Shown piece by piece: positions 55,403-64,000 of a DNA stretch of 64,000 nucleotides (positions within the stretch are counted from its first letter, which is position 1; each line of letters opens with the position of its first letter). The translations under genes and the position numbers were made by a program. The DNA is from Gnetum montanum (taxonomy: Eukaryota; Streptophyta; Gnetopsida; Gnetales; Gnetaceae), in NCBI GenBank assembly GCA_015680685.1, contig MNCI01002923.1, positions 886,646 to 950,645 of the forward strand. Reading direction: 5' to 3'. The notes beneath the pieces were generated by a model that was given only the letters and a program-made list of their open reading frames with translations, searched no databases and was not told the origin of the DNA.

Positions 55403-57865
55403 TCAACCGCTTGTGGTTGTAAGGGCTTGGTTGGACTGTTGGTTTTAAAGAAAGGTCTTTTCTTGATACAATTATCAGAACCAATAAAGGGTTGAGGATT
55501 CACAACACTTGTGGCATTGCGTTGCTACAATTGAGTAGGGAGTTCCCCTTGCATTGCTGGAGCAGGTGATAATGGAGCTATTTGTGTGAGAGTTGCGGAT
55601 GGGTTTAAAGGATGGTATGTTTATGGGTTATCTTCCCTAGGAGAAGGAGTTCTATAATAATCATGAGCTTGGTAGTGATGTTGTGGTATAACATGACTAA
55701 TAGAGTCACGTGGAAAGATTGGATGCTACACATAGTATCCATATGGGTCAGGCTATCAGTAGGGATATTGTTGCCTTGGTGGTGGCATCCCCCATGACTA
55801 TGGATATTACCACTGTTGATGTTGCTCAATGGGTTGTGGTGGAGTTCCACTTGGATAATATGTTGAAGGTTGGTGGAAGTACCTTGGGTTACCTTGGGGA
55901 TAAGGTAACCATTAGGGTGCTTGCCATTTATTGAGTCATGGGTTGAGTGTATACACCCTAGACTCTTATAGATGTGAGATCATTGGGCAACATCCCTTAG
56001 GATGGTCATATTGGCATATCTCGCATCCACCATCATTTTCTATGTCTAAATCCACAACCTCTTCTATGATGACTATTTTTCCATTACCCTTATTACATGC
56101 ATTCTCCACTTCTCTCTTTTTGTTTTTGTCATAGTCACTACCTTGCTTCCTAGACTCCTCTACAATTTTGAGAATAGTTTCAAACCAACTATCCAGGGAG
56201 TCCCACATTTGGTCTACCTTTGTCGATACTTTTGTTGTTAACTGTTAGAGAGGAAAATTTTTCCTATTCACCATCTCTTTGAGTGGTGACTCTTCTTCCT
56301 CCTCACAAAATCTCGCTCCTCTTTTTCAGAGGGAAGGATCTCGGTTGTATTCTTCTGTACTTTCTCTCTTTTGTAGCTCACCTTCTTCTTTAGCTACTTG
56401 CTCTAGCAATCTATGAATTTGATGGGACCTAAGCTCCAATAACCTTCCTTAGGTGTACATCCCAAGGGTTATTCTTGTTTCATGCCTAAGTCCATCCACG
56501 AGATGGCGTAGTTGATCCCACTACGAATAACCATGGCTAGGGAAAAGATGTAACAATGCGTAATAGTGACCCATGGCAACATCCAAGGGTTCATGATTTC
56601 CTTGCTTCCATCCTTGTATTTTCTTCTGTAGGTTTGACACTTGGGAGTACATTTGGTACTTATCATTGACTATTTCTAACATTGTACTCCACCTCCGAAT
56701 GGATTTCGGTTCTAATGATCGGTAGTAGCTTTTAGCTTCTTTTACTAGTATCCTTGGGAACAACTTCAACTTTTGCTATTCATTTTCTATGTTTTGGAAG
56801 GCACATGCATCATGGAATGCTTGTAAATTATTTTGAGGATCAGTGTTGTATCCCCCTTCAAATCGTAGGATGTTGTTCATGTCTAACCTCTTGATCCTAC
56901 TATCTTTTTGGTGCCTTGTTGGAACTCTTATGACCTCTGTTATATCTGGCATGCTTCTAGTTGTGAGTAGGGGTTCTTCATGATCATCTCATTCATAGTG
57001 TCTATGGAGTCTATGCAGTTCCCTACTTTCCCTTCTTCTATGCCTTGATTTCTTAGAGTGCCCTCATCCTCGTTCTCGACTATCTCATTGATGTCTTTCA
57101 ATTCGTTTTCCCTTATCCTCATAATTGGTTTTCCTATGACTGTGTTTGGACACTGAAGGAGAGGATGAAGGTGATAATGAAGGTGAAGAAGATGGAGAAC
57201 CATTTCCATGATGGTGTTTTCTACCTTCTCTTTGATGGTCTCAGCCTCGATCATGATCATGATCAGAACATCCACCATTATCATGTGTTTTTGTTCCTTC
57301 ATTAAACACTTCATGTTCATGGGTATTAGAACTAGGGTTGTGAATAGTGGGGTGAAGGTTCTGATACACCACCTCCTAACCAATGTTAGAAGGAGGAACA
57401 TCATTTTGTGGGGAACCTATTGAAGTAGGTTCACCATCCTCAATTTTACTCAAACTATGTAGAGCATCAAGGGACCATTTACCCTTCAAGGATGTATGGT
57501 ATCTCTTCCTATCACAAGTCCCTTTGATGTTTCACTTATATGGGATGATAGTCCCTTGTGTCCTGATTGCATGCAATATATTCTACATAGAAAAGCACCA
57601 TGCCTCTTCGTATGAGAGCACGAAGGAGCATGTTGAGGACTGATCAGTCTAGAGGCAACACTATGTTACCCTCCAAGTCTCTCTAACATAGTTGTTCATC
57701 TTGGTGGAGAACAAAGAGGAAATCAGGTACATACTCATCAGGATGAGTATATACCACATGAAACTGTTGAGGAACTAATGCATTCTTGTTATGTGTATTA
57801 TGTCACCGATTGCCTCTTGTGTTAGTTTTAGGAGGTGAAGTGCTCTTATGCAAAGAAGAAGACAT
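55403..57865 (-). pseudogene. gag: Gag of element D
   Basis: The ATG at 57865 starts MSSSLHKSTSPPKTN about 120 bases inside the primer-binding site. After a His/Asp-rich tract (about 57300), the capsid-like block LFPRILVKEAKSYYRSLEP, IQGWKQGNHEPLDVAMGHYYALL (56769-56521) matches elements C and I. A knuckle-like CEICQYDHPKGCCP (about 56035-55990) shows the full Cys/His set that C and I have partly lost. A Gln/Pro/Gly-rich tail leads into protease. Stops are frequent. Confidence 0.8.
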
Positions 57866-57988
57866 CTTGTCTTGTTTGATGTGCAATGTACCATTGTCTT
57901 ATCTTTCTTTGATTAACCCTAAGGGTTTATTTTAATGTTTCAATGATATGAATGATTTCCTATGTTCTACGTAGTGCACAACCAACTA

Positions 57989-58009
57989 AGTCCTTGACAA
58001 CGGTGCTAA
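57989..58009 (-). promoter_or_regulatory. Primer-binding site of element D
   Basis: Minus-strand TTAGCACCGTTGTCAAGGAC follows the LTR with no gap; Athila tRNA-Asp type with changes. Confidence 0.8.
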
Positions 58010-58806
58010 TGATGAGTGGCGAGGTAGCCCTACACTCAACCATATGAATACGAGTGTTTCACACATGATCTGGTCAAGCTCCAAGAACTAAGTGCTTATG
58101 TGCCTTAATGGAACACTCAAAGTTAATCAATCGTTGTCTTCCCAAACTTACTTGTATTGTCATGGTTTTATGGTTAAGTAAGCTTGAGGTACATGATTTT
58201 TATAGCTTTTATATTTTTTATGTCTTCCGATAATGAAGAAGAGGGAGAGAGAACTAGGTGGCTAATTTACATTAACTAAGTTCTAAATGTTCCTAACACC
58301 AGTATCCATTCCCACTTGCCATACACATCTTGAACTAGTGCAATGCTACTAGGATTACTAAATGCTAATCGTTACTGGGTTACCAAGTGCTACACACATG
58401 CTCAAAGCAATCATACTAAGTGTATTTAACTAATGGGGTTGAAGGTTAAGAGAGATAGTAATTAACTATGAAATCATTAAACAATAATTAATTACTAATT
58501 AACTTAATCTGTATGCTGTAAGGTTTATCATAAAGTTCATCTTTATTGACGTACACAAAATTGTGCTCAAGTACAAATTTCTCGAATAAAGATTCGTTCA
58601 CTTTATGACTCCTATTGCGGGCACATAGAAATAATTCTAACTCTAGAATAATAAAACTGCAAGAGTTTGGCTAAGGGTCTAAGTCTAACTACCTTGGAAC
58701 AAAGGGTGCTACCTCTTATTTATAGAAGATGAGGCAGGACATAATATCGTGTATGCGATATCGCATGGCAGATGTGATATGACATTTGCGATATCATAGC
58801 TCATCA
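58010..58806 (-). repeat. 5' LTR of element D
   Basis: TGATGAGTGGCGAGG...ATAGCTCATCA, 797 bp. The termini TGATGAG and CTCATCA are inverted repeats of each other. Minus-strand TATAAATA is at 58724-58717, with the GATATC array at 58743-58795. Confidence 0.92.
58717..58724 (-). promoter_or_regulatory. TATA box of the 5' LTR of element D
   Basis: TATAAATA on the minus strand, about 20 bases downstream (in element sense) of the palindromic GATATC array; the likely core promoter of element D. Confidence 0.65.
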
Positions 58807-58811
58807 CTTAG
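58807..58811. repeat. Target-site duplication of element D, right copy
   Basis: CTTAG directly follows CTCATCA of the right LTR. Confidence 0.9.
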
Positions 58812-59964
58812 TCTATATGGTCCCTATAATACCTACTTATAAAAAATTATAATTTTACAAAATAATTTGAGCACAATTCTTCCAATCTACTCTTAATTCC
58901 ACCTAGCAAGAAAATTTCACAAGAAAACTAGAAATAGAGCGAGATTCAATGGACTTAGAAAGAGAAAGAAAAGAAAGTAGAATTATATGAAATTTCAAAT
59001 ATTTAAGCAAGATAAATTGACATGAGAAAAAAATGCACATTAAAGTGATTCCTAATTTAATAACTAAGAATTAAATAAACTTTCTGAGCTCAACAAGTAA
59101 TTTCATAAAGACAATGTTATTATACTACCAAAAATTGATGCGTAAGCTACAATGTATGATTCTCTATTTTGGCTAGTTAATAGATGCCAAAGATTGCATT
59201 CAACAGAGCTTTAAAAAAGATTTGATAATTTCTTGACTGAAATACCAAGGCAATTTCTTTGGCATTTTAATCCCATCAAAATACCAGAGATTTTCCAAAC
59301 CTTCTAGGCTCAAAGAAAAAGACAATTTCACAAAGACATTGCTATTAAGTTGTTCAATAGGCTTATCAACAATAGAGGCTCTTTGACAATAATCTTAATA
59401 GAAGTCTTAATATCCTGCAATAACAAACATTACTACTAAATTGCTCTTGAGGCTTTTCAATAACATAGGCTCTTCTATAGCAAACATTAATAGGAGTTTA
59501 CTATTGCATGGAATAGAGCTATATGAGTGTTCTAGAAAAAATCAAAAAATTAAATGCCAAGCATGATACTATCTAAACTAATAGCTAAGAAACTAAAACA
59601 AAGTAGTTCAGATTAAAAAAAAGTAGCTGAATTGATGTCTTTCCCCAAAAATAATTCACTTTTCCCTATCCTTGAAGCTCTATTTATAGTGGCTTTAGGG
59701 TGGTTACAAACATCATGAAAAATTATGGATATTACAAATATCTAAGGGGATTACTTCATAGCCATCCTAGAAAGTTAGGATATTTTTGAGAACCACCTTT
59801 CCTTTCCCTTCTTTTTAGAATGAAAATAAATAATTATTTCAAGGTGCAATCTACATTATAAAGATAATTTTATACATTGAGAATCCTAAGACATAAAATA
59901 CTCCATTGTGAAATTAAAATTTTAATCATATATATTATGTTTAATGTTTGTTTCTGTTGGCACA
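58812..59964 (-). repeat. 5' LTR of element E, outer part
   Basis: It continues the LTR cut at 48476. A minus-strand TATAAATA box is at 59688-59681. Blocks 58920-58955 and 59800-59950 recur at 39690-39965 in the shortened partner LTR. I place the end at ACA (59962-59964); the two parts together make about 1.47 kb. Confidence 0.65.
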
Positions 59965-60339
59965 TTTTAGCAATTTAATGGAGCAAGCTTTGTGAGGTTG
60001 TGAAGATAATCATATAACTAACATTCACCCTGATTTAAACATTGCCAATATTTTATTGGATGAAGATTTTTCAGAGGTGTTGGGTTGGTAGTTTGAAAGG
60101 TTTTTCTCTAATTGATTCACTAGCAAATACAATTTTGTTTAAGACAAATGACCAGCTTTTTTAGTGCCAAAGAAGTTCACTGGATCTACAAACATGTATT
60201 GATGTACAAGTCAAGAAGTGGGTTTGGTTAACCTCCATAAGGTTTGGAGGAATAGTTAATTGAAAATAGTAGAAAATTTTGAATATGGAGAAACATCAAT
60301 TTGTTGAGGCAGAGCCTCAAAGAATATAAAAGGAACTCC

Positions 60340-60773
60340 CAGAGCTAAAGAAGTAGCTTGATTTCATAGAGTATGAAAAGAAAAAAAGCACAAGGAAAGA
60401 AATTACAAAAATAGATGATTTTTTTTTACGGATAGTAACAAGCATGATTATGATTGGCTTTTGACTCCTCCCAGTAGTCCACCCTCCTACGATAACATTG
60501 CAAGAACAACAGCCATATCTTTTCTGGCCAGGCATTGATGTCGAAAGTTCATTGAATCAGCAATCATCTATGTCTCTGCCTCCTGTGCGAACCTCACCTG
60601 GGTCATCAAGTAGCAGCAGCAGAGGAGCAATTATTCCTTATTCGCATCAAAATGCAAACTCAAGCCGCAGCTACTTCCAAGATTCCGACCATGGTAAGGA
60701 GAACATCCCCATCGTGAAATTGAAATTAGTGGCCAAATTATTGCAGAGCCGCCTCCCAATTGGAGAACCTTAG
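60340..60773 (+). pseudogene. Fragment of a host-type serine-rich protein gene
   Basis: One frame gives ELPELKK and EKKKSTRKEITKIDDFFLR (60334 on). After a shift in a run of T it gives HDYDWLLTPPSSPPSYDN (60449-60500), and after another shift LPPVRTSPGSSSSSSRGAIIP (60575-60640). A DYDWLLTPP motif followed by a long Ser/Thr/Pro-rich basic region is known to me from a family of plant serine-rich, microtubule- or endochitinase-annotated proteins of unproven function. The copy is short, frameshifted and lies between retroelements, so it is a captured or stranded fragment. Sequence to 61350 is richer in G+C than its surroundings and may belong to it, but I cannot assign it. Confidence 0.4.
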
Positions 60774-61640
60774 CCCCACCGAAGCGTTCATCGTCTGCCA
60801 AAAAGTATGACCTTCAATGTTTGTAGTTTCTACAACACCTGCTGTAGAATCTACCTCAAAATCTAGTCTACGGGGCTATGAGGGTTTTGAAAAGAAATCT
60901 GTATGATGTCAGCATTTTTTTGGATGGTGCGATCCTCTTCCAGCACCAAACACGCGAGAAAGTGCCTAGGGTTTGATCCTGATGAAATCCTCCATCATCG
61001 AATACATTACTTACCTTCCTATGCGCTGGAAGAGGGATCTCCTGCAATAGCGGTAGCTACGCCTATGTTTATTGAGTGTTTCTATGGCACTTAATGCACC
61101 ATACTGCAACGTGGCCCACGTGTAGAAGTAGGTCATCATCACCGAGGGTTTTTAGTTCCAAGCCATTTCACTGCTGACATGGGAGAGATGGCAACTGCTG
61201 CTAAACCATGCGTAGAAGTGGTTCTAACTACCATTGTATTTTCAGGAGGTTTAGTGGGTGAGACAAGTTTGGTGGAGTGGAGCATAAGCTGCGAAGATGG
61301 GTTGTGCGCAGGAAAAGCTATTGAGCAGCTAGTTTAACTGCATACTGCATCCTCCATGATATCTCAGTTAACTTTGGAAAATTATTTAAGGCCTTCACTT
61401 TTGAAAAGTATATTTTCTTTCATTGGCCATCCCCTAAATCAATTTTATATTCAATTATATTCGTTTGTGAATATCTAGTTTCCTCACTAGACATAGGAGT
61501 TTCTTGTGTAAAAATGAAACATTTCTAAAGCCTCAACTTAATGGAGATGAACATTGGATGTAAATATTGGATACCTCTATATAAAAATATATTCAAAGAA
61601 AAAAATTCATGGGATATTTACCCAATATCATACATGAACT
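60774..61640. other. Unassigned stretch between the gene fragment and element G
   Basis: Open frames such as 60903-61094 (plus) match nothing I know. Up to about 61350 the base composition resembles the gene fragment; from there to 61640 it is A/T-rich and featureless. Confidence 0.3.
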
Positions 61641-61648
61641 AGACACTT

Positions 61649-63123
61649 GTTAGCTGCAGCTTTTTTATCTATATGATGGTTACAACCACCTAAGATTTTT
61701 TGTAACTTACCTAACTTGTTGGGCAAGTAACCTCCTAACTTGTTGGGCAAGTAATCTCCTAATTGGTTGACCAAGTTACTTGGGAGAGAAGTTAGGTAAG
61801 ATATTTTTGAATATGTAAGTACCTTTGAACCCTATAAAAAGGCTTCAGGGGTAAGAAGAAAAGATCATCATCAAGGGTCTCACTTATCATACTTGAGAGA
61901 AGATACTTGATACATCACACTTTGGGAAGGCTACTAGTTAGCACTTGAGCTCTCACTTGGAGACACACTTTGGATTCTGGGAAGAGCTTGTAAGAAGAAA
62001 TTGTGAACGATTGCTTGATGGCTTGCTAAATAAAAAATTTCAGCCTCTTTTTCATGGTCCTATGAGTTGTGTTTTATTTTTTTTATTTTTTTTAAATTGA
62101 TTAGCTAGTGGTTTAGATAGTATCATCCTTGGCAAGTAATTTTTGGATTTTTAGATTTCTCTTATTGTTCTTGTTGCTCAATAGAAAATTTTTGTTAAAA
62201 TTTTGCCATAGAAGTGCTTGTGTTTAAAAGCCTTAAGAGCATTTTAGTAGTAAATTTGGTTATTGTGCAACGTATAAGAACCGCTATTGGGATTATTGAA
62301 AGAGAGCCTCTACTTGTAGTCATGTCGTTGAACGATTCAATAGTTACGAGGGTTCAGAAAATCTTTGGTATTTTGATGGGACCAGAATAGCTTCTTTTCA
62401 TCTTTCAAGTGAATCTCCATGGTATTTCAATCATAAATTGTCAAATATTTTGAAGGTTCTATTGAATGCAATTGTTGACATCCATTATCTAGCCAAAATG
62501 GAGTCTCGTACGTGGCAGTTTACGTAGCAATTTTTTGGTAGCATAGTAGGATTGTCTTGAAGAAATTTCTTATTTGAGCCTTGGAAGTTTGAACAATTCA
62601 TAGTTATTGCATTTGGGATAGCTTTATTGCAAATTTTTTACTCATGTCATTTTACCTTATTTAAATATTTGAGGTCCATGCAAACCTGCTTTCTTTTTCT
62701 GTCTATTTCCATTGAATCTTGCTCTATTTCTAGTTTTCTTGTGGAACTATCTCTTTCTCTGGGGAAAATTAGAAGTAGATTCATAGAGTTGTGATCAAAT
62801 GTTTTTGCAAAATTTTATTTGATACAAGTAGGTATTATAAGGATCGCGTAGACTAGGCAATTGAACAAAATAGGAACTCTCAACAACTCATAGTACTTGG
62901 CAAAGTTGGCTGAATCTCTTTAAGATAAGTCATCTATAGTTCACACATAATGTAATCATTTCATTTTTCACAACCGCACATCGTAATAGCACATTCACAT
63001 ACTCACATTAACTACTGAGTTTATTTGGAGGTATCTGGGCCTTGGTGTTGCCAGAGACCAGCAGGCACCTAAATCCTGTTCCAGGACACTCATTGGTGTT
63101 CACGTCCCAAACAGTTGCCAACA
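61649..63123 (+). repeat. 5' LTR of element G (left end tentative)
   Basis: TATAAAAA at 61833-61840 is the likely core promoter. U5 blocks (63015-63123) match the LTR of E. Three 24-bp repeats lie upstream of the TATA box. Confidence 0.6.
61710..61781. repeat. Three tandem 24-bp units upstream of the TATA box of element G
   Basis: CCTAACTTGTTGGGCAAGTA plus four bases occurs at 61710 and 61734, with a diverged third copy at 61758-61781. The position 52 bases before the TATA box suggests an enhancer-like repeat. Confidence 0.85.
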
Positions 63124-63130
63124 GTTCTTT

Positions 63131-63148
63131 TGGCGCTAGAATGAGGGC
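63131..63148 (+). promoter_or_regulatory. Primer-binding site of element G
   Basis: TGGCGCTAGAATGAGGGC, seven bases after the LTR end; the same type as in elements A and E. Confidence 0.75.
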
Positions 63149-63238
63149 TGAAAATTCAGCCTCTAGGTTCATAAGCCTTATTAGCATATCAACAATTCTT
63201 TGTTACTATAAAGGCTTAAGAAATACTATTTTCAGTTC

Positions 63239-64000
63239 ATGATCAAGAAGATTGATAGTTTGGAAAATTTCAAAGTTTCAAAAGATATTCTAGATTCTAA
63301 GACTGATTCTTCATTAGAAGAAGAAGAAAAGAAAGATTTTGAATTGGGAACAAGTAGTGGAGTGAAAACTAGAAGATCAAGAAGATCAACCATTATATTT
63401 GGTTTATCTATTTATAAGAGAAGATCTAGAAAGTATAACAGTTCAATTATTCAAAGGAATAGGATGGTAAATCCTTGGCAGGGAGTTACACCATTAGGAT
63501 TTCAAAATTATAATGATATTCCTAAGGTAGTTTACAAATATTTTCCTAAGCCTTTCATTCCTAGAAAAGCTTATTTAGCTGAAGAATATATTCATATGTT
63601 TGAGTTAGCTTTAACTCATGCAAATATTCAACATCAAGATCAAGCTTGTAGGTTGTTTGTATCAAATTTAAAGGATATGGCTTAGATTTGCTATTCAAAT
63701 TTGCCAAGTAATAGCATTACAAGTTGGGATGACATGAAAAACCTTTTCTTAGCCTAGTTTGATAATCAATTAGATCAACAACAACTATAATATGGGCTAA
63801 TACAAGCTAAGCAAGGAGTTAAAGAGTCAATTACAGATTTCAACATCAAGTTTCAATGAATTTGTGGACTCTTTCAAAGACAATATAGACCATCAGAAGA
63901 AATGCTTAAAGAAACTTATCTTAAGGCTGTTAACCCCAACATTTCAATTTGGTTAAGGAGAACTCCAAACTTAGCTACGCTAAATGACTACTTTAGTGAA
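63239..64000 (+). pseudogene. gag: Gag of element G, partial
   Basis: The ATG at 63239 opens 148 residues: a charged start (MIKKIDSLENFKVSKD), a basic RRSRRST stretch, then PWQGVTPLGFQNYNDIP and FIPRKAYLAEEYIHMFELAL. A TAG (63683-63685) interrupts it, but the same frame goes on to the window end (NLPSNSITSWDDM, GLFQRQYRPSEEML, NPNISIWLRRTPN) with three more stops. It is the same Gag as in element E (47960-47250). The capsid-like blocks form the retrotransposon Gag domain. The frame is closer to intact than in E, so G may be younger or less decayed. Confidence 0.8.

Larger units (their letters stand above)
48477..58806 (-). mobile_element. Element D: complete Athila-type Ty3/gypsy retrotransposon
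   Basis: This 10.3-kb element has two LTRs (48477-49284 and 58010-58806), identical 5-bp flanks CTTAG, a primer-binding site (58009-57989), Gag (57865 to about 55400), a duplicated protease region, RT with FMDD (53441-53430), RNase H, integrase and a 2-kb non-coding 3' part. FMDD followed by FS-Y, the tRNA-Asp type primer-binding site and the RT blocks point to the Athila lineage. It is nested in the 5' LTR of element E and is thus younger than E. Coding frames are nevertheless broken throughout. Confidence 0.92.
39691..59964 (-). mobile_element. Element E: Tat-like Ty3/gypsy element with an extra RNase H, split by element D
   Basis: Minus-strand order from the right: 5' LTR (59964-58812 and 48476-48160, split by D), primer-binding site (48152-48135), Gag, protease, an RNase H (46008-45348), RT (about 45060-44400), canonical gypsy RNase H (about 44170-43850), integrase (about 43450-42540), an unassigned ORF (42352-41880), non-coding sequence and a shortened 3' LTR (39981-39691). 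The primer-binding site and U5 match element G. Two RNase H domains are a mark of the Tat lineage, but the extra one normally follows the canonical one; here it precedes RT. Confidence 0.7.
61649..64000 (+). mobile_element. Element G: Tat-like relative of element E, 5' part
   Basis: A plus-strand LTR ends at 63123 with CCAACA, followed by the primer-binding site TGGCGCTAGAATGAGGGC (63131-63148) and Gag from 63239. It continues beyond the right edge. The U5 part, primer-binding site and Gag match element E. The left limit is uncertain: TGTTAGCTGCAGC at 61649 would give an LTR of about 1.47 kb, like that of E. Confidence 0.7.

Noticed and set aside
56940-57404. 154-codon Met/Ile/Glu-rich frame in element D
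   Set aside because: Another frame of the same strand gives the His/Asp-rich Gag tract that matches element B, so this one is out of frame.
1-64000. tRNA, rRNA or organellar insertions
   Set aside because: No cloverleaf-like sequence, conserved rRNA block or organelle gene was recognised on reading; a tRNA scan could not be run.

Overview
The window is nuclear DNA of a land plant with a large, repeat-rich genome, probably a seed plant and possibly a gymnosperm. The species cannot be fixed from this sequence. Nearly all of it is nested, decayed LTR retrotransposons: Ty3/gypsy of Athila type and of Tat/Ogre type, plus one Ty1/copia. I see no intact host gene, rRNA, tRNA or CRISPR array. Reading frames are broken mostly by TAG/TAA/TGA at places where family members have Gln or Arg codons. 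This fits C-to-T decay of methylated CAG, CAA and CGA.

Layout, left to right. (A) 1-11429 is a minus-strand Tat/Ogre-like element with Gag, protease (PR), reverse transcriptase (RT) running off the left edge, PBS and 5' LTR. A plus-strand, multi-exon, decayed gene (1392-5498) lies between its PR and RT. A appears inserted in (B), an Athila-type element with a Gag fragment and the LTR 12377-13230. B in turn sits in another Athila-type LTR (K, 13231-13785). (J) 13786-19930 is the 3' part of a plus-strand Athila-like element with a long decayed third ORF (coiled coil) and a 3' LTR. (H) about 20220-31983 is a minus-strand copia element whose 3' LTR is split by (C) 20633-26978, a Gag-only Athila derivative with both LTRs. 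(I) 31984-39170 is a plus-strand Gag-only Athila derivative with both LTRs, an internal duplication/inversion and an LTR inverted repeat at its right edge. (E) about 39690-59964 is a minus-strand Tat-like element with Gag, PR, an extra RNase H, RT, RNase H and integrase. Its 5' LTR is split by (D) 48477-58806, a structurally complete Athila element with matching 5-bp target duplications (CTTAG). 59965-61640 holds a fragment of a host-type serine-rich protein gene and unassigned sequence. (G) about 61649-64000 is a plus-strand relative of E with 5' LTR, PBS and the start of Gag.

The most unusual items are: the spliced antisense gene inside A, one exon of which weakly resembles an FCP1/HAD phosphatase domain; the second RNase H domain of E placed upstream of RT; palindromic GATATC arrays next to the TATA boxes of all Athila-type LTRs; a conserved palindrome at the end of coding in the Gag-only elements; and a 421-bp tandem duplication of the protease region in D. 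Boundaries marked approximate were judged by eye without alignment software.
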